This document shows, one piece after another, positions 1 through 6,901 of a DNA stretch of 12,863 nt. The notes under the pieces are model-generated. The model worked only from the letters and a program-made list of their open reading frames with translations, did no database searches and was not told the DNA's origin. The translations under genes and the position numbers were made by a program. Source of the stretch: an uncultured bacterium (GTDB taxonomy: Bacteria; Bacillota; Clostridia; Lachnospirales; Lachnospiraceae); NCBI GenBank assembly GCA_946061355.1, contig CAMGRE010000048.1:1-12863 (forward strand), in the 5' to 3' direction. Numbering within the stretch: position 1 is the stretch's first letter; each line of letters begins with the position of its first letter.

Positions 1-55
1 CATACAAATCAAGCTGTGGATCATTCAGATCTGTAATTCTGATTATATTTGACAT
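1..55 (-). CDS. Probable TrmH-family RNA methyltransferase, N-terminus only
   Basis: Only 18 codons lie in the window before the reading frame leaves the left edge. The ATG at 55 is preceded by a strong GGAGGAG (61-67) five bases away, so a real start is well supported. The peptide begins MSNIIRITDLNDPQLDLY. From memory, the pattern of an ITDL motif, then a P, then LD.Y resembles the start of clostridial SpoU/TrmH-type RNA methyltransferases, whose N-terminal segment precedes the substrate-binding and SPOUT domains. None of those domains is visible here, so the product name is a weak inference. The presence of a coding start is firmer than its identity. Confidence 0.45.
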   Translation of the reverse strand, partial: MSNIIRITDLNDPQLDLY

Positions 56-57
56 AG

Positions 58-233
58 TTACTCCTCCGGTACATCCTTTTCCGGTATTACCAAAGATCCC
101 ATTTCCTTCACAATTACCTGATCATAGATATTTGCTTTCATATTGGCTCTTACAAAATCTAAATTCTGCAAATTTTTTGTGGAAAAGTTCCCTTTAAATC
201 GGTATCGTCTTGATCAGTGGTAATCACATACAC
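58..233 (-). pseudogene. Short reading frame broken by an apparent frameshift, unknown product
   Basis: Two overlapping minus-strand frames look like parts of one small protein. The first opens at a GTG at 233 and reads VYVITTDQDDTDLKGTFPQK before stopping at 159-161. The second is open from 213 to a TAA at 58-60 and ends in MGSLVIPEKDVPEE. Adding one A to the run of six A at 173-178 (T on the + strand) would join them into about 57 residues. The second frame also contains an internal ATG at 141 with only a weak ribosome site, which would give a 27-residue peptide. The stop is two bases from the next gene's start, so translation through it could couple to that gene. I do not recognise the protein. 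It may be a gene remnant, a sequencing error at a homopolymer, or chance. Confidence 0.3.
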
Positions 234-234
234 T

Positions 235-1458
235 CTAAATCATCCAGATCGGTACAATATAGTTATCCCTGTCAATTGCACCCAGTTCCGGCTTCATGCA
301 GATCACCGCTCCTTTTGAACGCGGAGTGGAAGCTCTGTCCAACAGCCCAAACACCTTGACCAGTTCTGCCCCCGGATTAGATGTCTTTTTGATCTCAATC
401 GGATTCAGCATGCCATCATGCTCCAGTATCATGTCAATTTCTTTTGCATCCTTATCGCGATAATAATACAGATACGGTTCCTTTCCGCAATTCAAGTATG
501 TCTTCCTGATCTCAGAGACTACGTAATTTTCCAGAATAGCGCCATTCATGGCACCGCTCTCCAACGTTTCCGCACTGCTCCACTTTGTCAGATAACAGAC
601 GAGTCCTGTATCATAAAAATACAGCTTTGGCGTTTTTACAAGTCGTTTTAACAAATTGTTGGAATATGGATGAAGATAAAATATGATTCCTAACGTTTCC
701 AGAATTCCCAGCCAGTTCTTTGCCTGCACTTGATTGATGTCCGCATCTCTTGCAATCTCTGCAATATTCAACATCTGACTGCATCTCGCGGCCACAGCAG
801 TGATAAATCTCAGGAATTTCAAGGAATCAATTGCATCGGAAAGTTCTTTAATGTCCCGTTCGATATAAGTGCTAATATAACTGCTATAGAAAATCTGACT
901 ATTGCTGTTTGCTCCGCTTACGATTGCCGGCATAGAACCACGATAGATCCGTTCATAAATATCTCTTGCATCCGCTTCTTTTCTGCCATCTTTTCTTGCT
1001 GACAGCTTTTCAATATCTACCGTAAAAGGCTCCATAGCGCCGCCACACATTTCAGCCTGCGACAATGACGTCAGGGAAAGGACTGCCACTCTGCCAGCAA
1101 GCGATTCCCGTATTCCTTTCATCAGATTAAACACCTGCGAACCGGTCAGCCAAAATGCTCCGGGATCGTGATTTTTATCCACAAGGATTTTGATATAAGT
1201 GAAAAGTTCCGGCGCATACTGCACCTCATCAATCAACACCGGCGGCTTATGCAGCTGTAAAAATAATTCCGGATCTGTCTTCGCAATGTTTCTTTCATTC
1301 AGATCATCAAGTGTAACATACCCTCTGTCTGTACCTTCCATTCGCTTCCTGAGCATGGTAGTCTTTCCAACCTGCCTGGGTCCTGTAACGAGAACGACCG
1401 GATATTCTTTTGTAACCTGATCCACTACAATTTCCAGATTTCTTACAATATATTTCAT
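235..1458 (-). CDS. AAA+ ATPase with C-terminal DUF4143 nuclease-like domain
   Basis: This gene encodes a 407-residue protein of the ATP-binding DUF4143 family, which is common in anaerobes and has no settled function. Residues about 20-150 form the P-loop domain, with Walker A GPRQVGKTT at 26-34, Walker B VLIDEVQ at 74-80 and a sensor-like FWLTGSQ at 103-109. A helical, winged-helix-like middle follows. The C-terminal region (about 196-375) has a PD-(D/E)XK-like layout: ENYVVSE near 310-316, EIDM with Asp342, and EIKK at 355-358. I chose the ATG at 1458 because GGGGTGG sits just upstream. The ATG at 1470 has no ribosome site and falls inside the inverted repeat. The gene is more AT-rich than its neighbours and sits between housekeeping genes behind its own repeat-bearing upstream region, which suggests acquisition by transfer. 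The family call is firm; the substrate is unknown. Confidence 0.9.
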   Translation of the reverse strand: MKYIVRNLEIVVDQVTKEYPVVLVTGPRQVGKTTMLRKRMEGTDRGYVTLDDLNERNIAKTDPELFLQLHKPPVLIDEVQYAPELFTYIKILVDKNHDPGAFWLTGSQVFNLMKGIRESLAGRVAVLSLTSLSQAEMCGGAMEPFTVDIEKLSARKDGRKEADARDIYERIYRGSMPAIVSGANSNSQIFYSSYISTYIERDIKELSDAIDSLKFLRFITAVAARCSQMLNIAEIARDADINQVQAKNWLGILETLGIIFYLHPYSNNLLKRLVKTPKLYFYDTGLVCYLTKWSSAETLESGAMNGAILENYVVSEIRKTYLNCGKEPYLYYYRDKDAKEIDMILEHDGMLNPIEIKKTSNPGAELVKVFGLLDRASTPRSKGAVICMKPELGAIDRDNYIVPIWMI

Positions 1459-1468
1459 TTTCCACCCC

Positions 1469-1515
1469 ATGTTTTCGGCTAATTTTTATTTTGATTACAT
1501 ATTAGCCGAAAACAT
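1469..1515. repeat. Perfect 15-bp inverted repeat upstream of the ATPase gene
   Basis: The arms ATGTTTTCGGCTAAT (1469-1483) and ATTAGCCGAAAACAT (1501-1515) are exact reverse complements around a 17-base AT-rich spacer. The half-site centres are about 32 bp apart, close to three helical turns. One arm overlaps the candidate -10 box and the other lies in the leader. No T-run follows either arm, so a terminator is unlikely. An operator, probably for autoregulation, is the simplest reading. Confidence 0.7.
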
Positions 1516-1527
1516 ACAAAAAAGCAA
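1499..1527 (-). promoter_or_regulatory. Candidate promoter of the ATPase gene
   Basis: On the minus strand TTGCTT (1527-1522) is followed after 17 bases by TAATAT (1504-1499). This is a fair sigma-A-like match and would place the transcript start near 1492, about 35 bases before the ATG at 1458. The -10 box is embedded in the inverted repeat, so a protein bound there would block initiation. This is inference from the sequence only. Confidence 0.35.
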
Positions 1528-1531
1528 GCAT

Positions 1532-1572
1532 ATTTCGGCCAAAATATATGATTCCTACATTTCAGCCGCAAT
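1532..1572. repeat. Two further half-sites related to the inverted repeat
   Basis: ATTTCGGCCAAAAT (1532-1545) and ATTTCAGCCGCAAT (1559-1572) resemble the arm core TTTCGGCTAAT of the adjacent inverted repeat. The four cores are centred near 1476, 1508, 1536 and 1563, about 27-32 bp apart. The site at 1531-1546 is itself nearly palindromic. The last two copies are diverged, so relatedness is probable but not certain. Confidence 0.45.
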
Positions 1573-1615
1573 ATGCCTGCAAAAATTTCTTTTATAACAT
1601 TTCTATGACAATTCC

Positions 1616-2980
1616 TTAATTCTTAAAGCTGTGGATCGGTGCGGGGATCCGTCCGCCCCTGTTAATGAACGCATCACAGGAGAATTGGTTGACCGGCATA
1701 ATTGGTGCATAGCCGAACAGTCCGCCGAATTCTACCTTGTCACCAACGTCCTTGCCGATCGCCGGGATGATCCTGACCGCAGTGGTCTTCTGGTTCACCA
1801 TGCCGATCGCCATCTCATCCGCTATGATACCGGAGATGGTCGTTGCCTTGGTGGATCCTGGGATTGCGATCATGTCCAGTCCGACGGAGCAGACACATGT
1901 CATGGCCTCGAGCTTCTCGAGCGTGAGCGCGCCTGCCTGAACCGCATCGATCATACCCTGATCCTCGGACACGGGGATGAATGCTCCGCTCAAGCCGCCG
2001 ACATAGGAGGAAGCCATTACGCCGCCTTTTTTTACCTGATCATTTAGCAGCGCCAGCGCCGCCGTCGTTCCGGGCGCACCCGCATGCTCCAAGCCGATCT
2101 CGCAGAGGATATCCGCCACGCTGTCACCGATAGCGGGCGTGGGCGCTAAAGACAGATCCACGATACCGAACGGGATATCAAGCATTCTGGAAGCTTCCTG
2201 TGCCACGAGCTGTCCGACACGCGTCACCTTGAATGCCGTCTTTTTGATCGTCTCACACAGTACTTCAAAATTCTCACCGCGCACTTTTTCGAGCGCTGTC
2301 TTGACAACGCCGGGGCCGCTGACGCCGACATTGATGATCGCATCTGCTTCAGTCACGCCGTGGAATGCTCCCGCCATGAACGGGTTGTCATCCGGCGCGT
2401 TGCAGAATACAACGAGCTTCATGCATGCCGCGGAATCCTCATCCTTGCTGATCTCCGCCGTCTCTTTGATGATCTCGCCCATCAGCTTCACACCGTCCAT
2501 GTTGATGCCCGTCTTGGTGGAGCCTAAGTTCACGGAGCTACACACGCGCTCTGTCTCTTTGAGCGCCTTCGGGATCGACTGTATCAACAGCTTGTCGGCA
2601 TGGGTCATTCCCTTGGAGACAAGTGCGGAATAGCCGCCGATCAGGTTGACACCGACCGCCTTCGCCGCCTCGTCGAGCGTATGGGCGAGTGTCGTGAAAT
2701 CCTCCGGTGTCTTGCATGCCGAGCCGCCGATCAGCGCGATCGGTGTCACGGAGATTCTCTTATTCACGATGGGAATCCCGAATTCCTTCTCGATCTCCTG
2801 TCCCACAGGCACGAGATTCTTCGCAACTGTGGTGATCTTTTTATAAATATTGTCATTCAGCTTCTTCAGGTCGGAATCGATACAGTCTAACAGGCTGATC
2901 CCCAGAGTGATGGTACGCACATCCAGATTCTCTTTCTCGATCATCTTATTGGTTTCTGAAACCTCAAAAATATTTAACAT
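1616..2980 (-). CDS. DUF711 / UPF0210 (PFL-like fold) protein
   Basis: This 454-residue protein is a full-length member of the UPF0210/DUF711 family, which databases often label PFL family protein because of a fold related to pyruvate formate-lyase. The sequence is typical from its N-terminus (LDVRTITLGISLLDCIDSD) to its C-terminal IPAPIHSFKN. Conserved stretches include the CNAPDDNPFMAGAFHGVTEA region, a GVSGPGVVKTALEKVRGE segment and the glycine-rich ASSYVGGLSGAF. No glycyl-radical activation partner is seen nearby. The biochemical function is not established. The gene starts 18 bases after the ACT-domain gene, and the two families are commonly found as a pair, so a shared role in which the ACT protein senses a small ligand is a reasonable inference. 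No clear terminator follows its stop codon. Confidence 0.93.
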   Translation of the reverse strand: MLNIFEVSETNKMIEKENLDVRTITLGISLLDCIDSDLKKLNDNIYKKITTVAKNLVPVGQEIEKEFGIPIVNKRISVTPIALIGGSACKTPEDFTTLAHTLDEAAKAVGVNLIGGYSALVSKGMTHADKLLIQSIPKALKETERVCSSVNLGSTKTGINMDGVKLMGEIIKETAEISKDEDSAACMKLVVFCNAPDDNPFMAGAFHGVTEADAIINVGVSGPGVVKTALEKVRGENFEVLCETIKKTAFKVTRVGQLVAQEASRMLDIPFGIVDLSLAPTPAIGDSVADILCEIGLEHAGAPGTTAALALLNDQVKKGGVMASSYVGGLSGAFIPVSEDQGMIDAVQAGALTLEKLEAMTCVCSVGLDMIAIPGSTKATTISGIIADEMAIGMVNQKTTAVRIIPAIGKDVGDKVEFGGLFGYAPIMPVNQFSCDAFINRGGRIPAPIHSFKN

Positions 2981-2998
2981 ATCAATGGCATCCTTTCG

Positions 2999-3271
2999 TT
3001 AGATTCTGTGCATCTTACTGAAAATATCTTCTCTCTGGCACTTGATGATCACGCCGATCTCCTCACCGAGAGCATTCAGTTCATCCGCCATATCTCCGTG
3101 GGATTTGGTGGCGCCTGACGTGTCAACGATCATCATCATGTTAAAATATCCCTGAACGATCGTCTGAGAGATATCGAGAATGTTGACCTTGTTGTCTGCC
3201 AGATAGGTGCAGACTCTGGCGATGATGCCTACGGTATCTTTTCCTACTACTGTGATGATTGTTTTTTTCAT
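2999..3271 (-). CDS. ACT-domain protein (UPF0237)
   Basis: This 90-residue protein consists of a single ACT domain, the fold that binds amino acids or similar small ligands as dimers. It opens with the strand MKKTIITVVGKDTVGIIARV. The GKD.VGIIA turn is the usual ligand-contact region. The next strand, NILDISQTIVQGYFNMMMIV, is typical of UPF0237. No catalytic domain is attached. The ATG at 3271 has AAGGAG six bases upstream. It is followed 18 bases later by the DUF711 gene, its usual partner, and preceded 51 bases earlier by walJ. A ligand-sensing or regulatory role is inferred from the fold; the ligand is unknown. Confidence 0.92.
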   Translation of the reverse strand: MKKTIITVVGKDTVGIIARVCTYLADNKVNILDISQTIVQGYFNMMMIVDTSGATKSHGDMADELNALGEEIGVIIKCQREDIFSKMHRI

Positions 3272-3322
3272 AATATTCTCCTTTTCCCTTGATGGTCCAA
3301 AAGTGCAGGACTCACTTTTTTA

Positions 3323-4123
3323 TCATATGATATTAATAATCCCGGACGGCTCACTGCGCTTCGCAACCGTAATCGGGAAATCATTTCCATTGTATTCGTT
3401 GTCCGCCATGGTGATCTCCAGCCGGACTGTCTCGTAGGCAAGCTCCGGAAGGTTATTCTCCTTGCTCAGATGGCCTAACATCACTGCCTGCAGCTTATCA
3501 TGCAGAAGTCTCGACAGGAGCTTCCCCGACATCTCATTCGACAGATGTCCTCTCTCCCCCAGGATCCTGCGTTTCAGATAATAGGGATACGGCCCTGTCT
3601 CCAGCATGCGCACATCGTGGTTTGCCTCCAGCACCAGCGCATCCATCCCGCGCAGGGATTCCACGATATAGTCATTGTATTCTCCGAGATCCGTGACGAT
3701 CCCCGCCTGTCTCCCCTCACACCGGAACCGGTATGCCACCGGCTGTGCCGCATCGTGAGAGATCCGCATGGGATTCACCGTCACATCTTTTATGACAAAG
3801 CTGTCATCTTCTTTGACTTCACAGAACAGATCCTCCGGAATGTCGCCGAGACATCCGGCGTTCCTGATCGCTGCGATCGTGCCTGCCGTCGCATAGACCG
3901 GCATCTCCCTTTTGCGGATCAGCACGCCGAGTCCGTTGATATGATCCGCGTGCTCATGCGTGATCAGGATCCCGTCCACGTCCGCAAGTTTCAGTCCCAG
4001 CTGTTTCAGTCCCGCCTCCGTGCGTTTCCCGCTGATCCCGACATCCACCAGCAGATGGGTGGCATCCGTTCCCAGATAGATACAGTTGCCGCTGCTTCCG
4101 CTGGCTATGCTGCATATTCTCAT
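3323..4123 (-). CDS. walJ: MBL-fold metallo-hydrolase of the WalJ/YycJ family
   Basis: The product has 266 residues, the usual size for WalJ/YycJ proteins. These are beta-lactamase-fold hydrolases or nucleases, encoded beside the walRK cell-wall two-component system in Bacilli and linked there to coordinating cell division with DNA replication. The N-terminus MRICSIASGSSGNC is the family signature. The metal site THEHADH gives His56, His58, Asp60 and His61. Later ligands are in the SHDAAQP, VTDLGEY and LGHLSKENN segments, and GHLSNE and EANHD are also family-typical. The ATG at 4123 is chosen, but a TTG one codon upstream (4126) is nearer to the GGAGG that lies in the end of the previous gene. 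The start lies a few bases after that gene's TGA, so translational coupling is likely. No walRK genes are present here. Confidence 0.88.
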   Translation of the reverse strand: MRICSIASGSSGNCIYLGTDATHLLVDVGISGKRTEAGLKQLGLKLADVDGILITHEHADHINGLGVLIRKREMPVYATAGTIAAIRNAGCLGDIPEDLFCEVKEDDSFVIKDVTVNPMRISHDAAQPVAYRFRCEGRQAGIVTDLGEYNDYIVESLRGMDALVLEANHDVRMLETGPYPYYLKRRILGERGHLSNEMSGKLLSRLLHDKLQAVMLGHLSKENNLPELAYETVRLEITMADNEYNGNDFPITVAKRSEPSGIINII

Positions 4124-4127
4124 CAAG

Positions 4128-6308
4128 TCAGTTCCTCCAGTAGATTTCCAATACGTCCCCGTCTTTCAGGGGCTCCATATACTGCGCCTCGCGCCCGTTC
4201 AAGATCGTCGCAACGCTCTTGCCCTGCGGCTTCGACAGATCAAAGTCGATCCTGTCAAACACATCCACGAACACGTAGCTGCTCTTGCCCGTGAGTATCA
4301 CAGGGGCATTGTTGACGATGACACCCACCGTCGTATTGTGTGGCCGTACGGCAGGCTCTGCCGCATCTTTGCTGCCTGCTGCCGTCTGACTGCCTGCCGG
4401 CGCTGTCTGACCCGCACCGCCGCCTGCCGGAGCAAAATTGTCAAAATACGGTTCTGCAGGCTCTGCCGGAACTGTTTCCGCTCCGTCCGCTTCCTCAGTC
4501 AGGCCGGTCTCTTCCGCCTCCGTCTGTTCCTCCTCATGCTCGAACACGATCTCCTCCAGCGTCCATACGACGGAAAAGTTCTCATAAACCCGCGTGTCCA
4601 TATCCGCACGCTTATTATTCACATAGATATAATACTTCTGATTGATCAGCACGTCCATAAATTCCGCGATCTGACGTACCGTATAATAATTCAGCAATTC
4701 AATGTTGTCGTGATCTTTGACCTCATAATAGCCTGACTGCAATTCCCCGTTGACACTTGCAAACTTGGGAAGGTCGATCTTTTTCCCGTTCACCTCCACG
4801 ATAATGGAACTGTGATACTCGGGGATCTTATTGATCTCGAGCGACGCAGCCTTACCCGCCGTAGATTCCTCAACTTCCACGATATCATTCGCATGGATCG
4901 GTGTGTAGATATCACCGATGACGCCGTTCACACGGATCACCGCCGCTTCTCCCAACTCTCCCCGGATCATCCTACTCTTGCCGTCCACCGTGAACTCCAG
5001 CGCTTTTCCTCTTCTGGGAAAAAGTCCGTCATTGGCGAAGTCCGCCTGCATGGCGGCATCCACCACCGCCAGACGCCCATTGTCATAGAGTTTGACACGC
5101 TTTCCGTTAAAGGTCACATACAGGAACGAATTGCTCTGCTCATAGAAGGCAAGGCAGATGCCGATCGGAGTCACGAGCAGGGAATCCTTCTTGATGTCCG
5201 ATTCCAGGAACTGGATCTTCTGCATGACTTCCTCACCGCGAAGCGCCACACGCTCCTTCACGATACCGAGCTTCTCGGCAAGCAGATCCGTATATCCGGG
5301 GATCTTGCCGCCTCCGCCCACGACAAATACCGCACTGACGGACTTATCTCCGTTCAGCTCGCGGATCCTGTCCGCGACCTGTCCCGTCATCGAATCCAGG
5401 ACGGGGCGAACGACTGTGAGCAGTTCCTCTCTGGTGATCTGCTGCGGAAGTCCCATGATATCCTTATAGGAAACGGTCTCCATCTCACCGCAGTCACGCT
5501 TGATCTTCTCCGCCGTGCCGAAATCCACCAGACAGTGCTGGGCGATCGCTTCAGTAAGTCCGTCGCCTGCTGCCGGGATCATTCCGTATGCCACGATACT
5601 GCCGCCCTGCGTGATGGAGATATCGGAGGTGCCCGCTCCCACATCCACAAGGGCAATATTTAATGTCCGATACATCTCCGGGATCGCAACCTGAATCGCG
5701 GCAATGGGCTCGAGTGTCATATTCACTACCTGCAGGTCTGCCAGCGCCACAGCCTTGTTCAGACCGTCCACCACATCCTCCGGCAGGAAGGTTGCGATCA
5801 GATCCGCGCCCACTTCCTTTGCCTTATGGCTCTCAAGGTTACCCATCACATAGCCGTTCATATAATAGCGCATCACGGAATATCCGACGCAGTAAAAGGT
5901 CACATCCGTATCGTTGTCCTGCATGAATTTGCGGTAGGCGGCCTCAATCCCCTGGGATTCCAGCCCGTAGATATCCTCCGCGGTGACTTCCTTCTCCGTC
6001 TCGTATTCCTGTTCTGTATGTATGGTGACCGTCTTTAACACACGACCTGCCGCCGCGATACACACGTCGGTCAGCTTCCGTCCGATCGCCAGCTCCAGCT
6101 CTTCCTTCACCTGGGAAATCGTGCTGCCCACTCTGCCGATATCGTGGATCTGTCCGTCCAGCATGGCTCTGGTCTCATGCTCCCGCACACGCTGTGCCAC
6201 CACATAGAATTGATCTCCCTGTCTGTACCCCACTGTCCCGACGATGCTTCTCGTTCCGATATCCAGTCCGAACACAAGCTGTCCGGGATATTTCTTTACT
6301 TCTCCCAC
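4128..6308 (-). CDS. FtsA-like actin-fold ATPase with extended beta-rich C-terminus
   Basis: This 726-residue protein has an FtsA/PilM-type core followed by a tail not found in classic FtsA, which is about 420 residues long. In the core, phosphate-1 is LDIGTRS (15-21), an SHS2/1C-like insert covers about 85-185, phosphate-2 is VDVGAGTSD (221-229) and the adenosine motif is VVGGGGKIPG (329-338). From about residue 395 there are several short beta-rich units with a recurring V.VNGK pattern (near 397, 439, 504 and 561). A Glu/Ala/Pro/Gly-rich linker (about 590-657) and a final unit ending in LKDGDVLEIYW follow. No membrane segment and no FtsA-type C-terminal amphipathic helix are evident. The start is a GTG at 6308 overlapping the end of coaE by 13 bases. 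FtsA links FtsZ to the membrane; whether this paralog does so is unknown. Confidence 0.85.
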   Translation of the reverse strand: MGEVKKYPGQLVFGLDIGTRSIVGTVGYRQGDQFYVVAQRVREHETRAMLDGQIHDIGRVGSTISQVKEELELAIGRKLTDVCIAAAGRVLKTVTIHTEQEYETEKEVTAEDIYGLESQGIEAAYRKFMQDNDTDVTFYCVGYSVMRYYMNGYVMGNLESHKAKEVGADLIATFLPEDVVDGLNKAVALADLQVVNMTLEPIAAIQVAIPEMYRTLNIALVDVGAGTSDISITQGGSIVAYGMIPAAGDGLTEAIAQHCLVDFGTAEKIKRDCGEMETVSYKDIMGLPQQITREELLTVVRPVLDSMTGQVADRIRELNGDKSVSAVFVVGGGGKIPGYTDLLAEKLGIVKERVALRGEEVMQKIQFLESDIKKDSLLVTPIGICLAFYEQSNSFLYVTFNGKRVKLYDNGRLAVVDAAMQADFANDGLFPRRGKALEFTVDGKSRMIRGELGEAAVIRVNGVIGDIYTPIHANDIVEVEESTAGKAASLEINKIPEYHSSIIVEVNGKKIDLPKFASVNGELQSGYYEVKDHDNIELLNYYTVRQIAEFMDVLINQKYYIYVNNKRADMDTRVYENFSVVWTLEEIVFEHEEEQTEAEETGLTEEADGAETVPAEPAEPYFDNFAPAGGGAGQTAPAGSQTAAGSKDAAEPAVRPHNTTVGVIVNNAPVILTGKSSYVFVDVFDRIDFDLSKPQGKSVATILNGREAQYMEPLKDGDVLEIYWRN

Positions 6309-6901
6309 AGGTATTCCCCCATCTTTTCCTCTATCTGTCTGTATGTTTCCTCAAGCGCAACACCGTTATCGATCACTGTACTGCAATGCGCCCTGTATTC
6401 TTCATCGGAAAGCTGTGATCTTAAGATCTTCTGAATCTTCTCATCGCTGTATTGTCTGTTTGCCTTGAGCCGCTCTGCCCGGACCGACTCATCCGCATAG
6501 ATATACCACAGCTCGTCCACAATGGACTCATACCCCTCCTCGATCAGGAGCGCAGCCTCCAGAAACAGAAAGTCGTTTCTTTTTCTGCGCCGTTCCTCCT
6601 CGATCGCCTGAAGGATATATTCCTTTACCGCCGGATGGATAATCCCGTTGACGCGCCGCAGCAGTTCCCGGTCGGAAAAGATGCGCTCCGCCATCTTCAA
6701 TCTGTCAATCGTGCCGTCCGGTTTCAGGATCTGCTCACCGAGCAGTGTGACAATCTCTTCATAGCACTGCTGCCCCGGCTCCTTTAACTCATTTGCCACC
6801 TGATCTGCCAGAATGATCCTGCAGGAATAATGCTCCGACAGATACGTCAATATCTTTGTCTTTCCGGCGCCCACACCGCCGGTGATCCCTATGACATGCA
6901 T
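6296..6901 (-). CDS. coaE: Dephospho-CoA kinase
   Basis: CoaE catalyses the last step of coenzyme A synthesis, the ATP-dependent phosphorylation of the ribose 3'-hydroxyl of dephospho-CoA in the cytoplasm. The 201-residue length is normal. The P-loop is GGVGAGKT at residues 8-15. It is followed by ILADQVANEL, at the place of the usual DAD-type substrate motif, and by the family's IIHPAV and FLEAALLIEEG segments. The C-terminal third contains RLKANRQYSDEKIQKILRSQ, the lid and CoA-binding part. The ATG directly follows the TAA of polA with no gap, and the 3' end overlaps the next gene, so it is clearly an internal operon gene. A polA-coaE linkage is familiar in Firmicutes. Confidence 0.95.
   Translation of the reverse strand: MHVIGITGGVGAGKTKILTYLSEHYSCRIILADQVANELKEPGQQCYEEIVTLLGEQILKPDGTIDRLKMAERIFSDRELLRRVNGIIHPAVKEYILQAIEEERRRKRNDFLFLEAALLIEEGYESIVDELWYIYADESVRAERLKANRQYSDEKIQKILRSQLSDEEYRAHCSTVIDNGVALEETYRQIEEKMGEYLWEK

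Noticed and set aside
1469..1515. The inverted repeat as a terminator for the DUF711 gene
   Set aside because: There is no T-run after either arm, and the right arm runs into the ATPase translation start region.
3299..3321. Short hairpin AAAAGTG-7-CACTTTT between walJ and the ACT gene
   Set aside because: The longer T-run is on the + strand side, where no gene reads. On the minus strand the stem is followed by GGACC, so it is not a convincing terminator for walJ.
4330..4540. GC-rich repetitive stretch within the FtsA-like gene as a mobile repeat
   Set aside because: It encodes the Ala/Gly/Pro/Glu-rich linker in frame and has no repeat boundaries or flanking duplications.
4812..5663. Long + strand open frame of 283 codons opposite the FtsA-like gene
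   Set aside because: Its codons mirror the real gene and no motif or ribosome site supports it.
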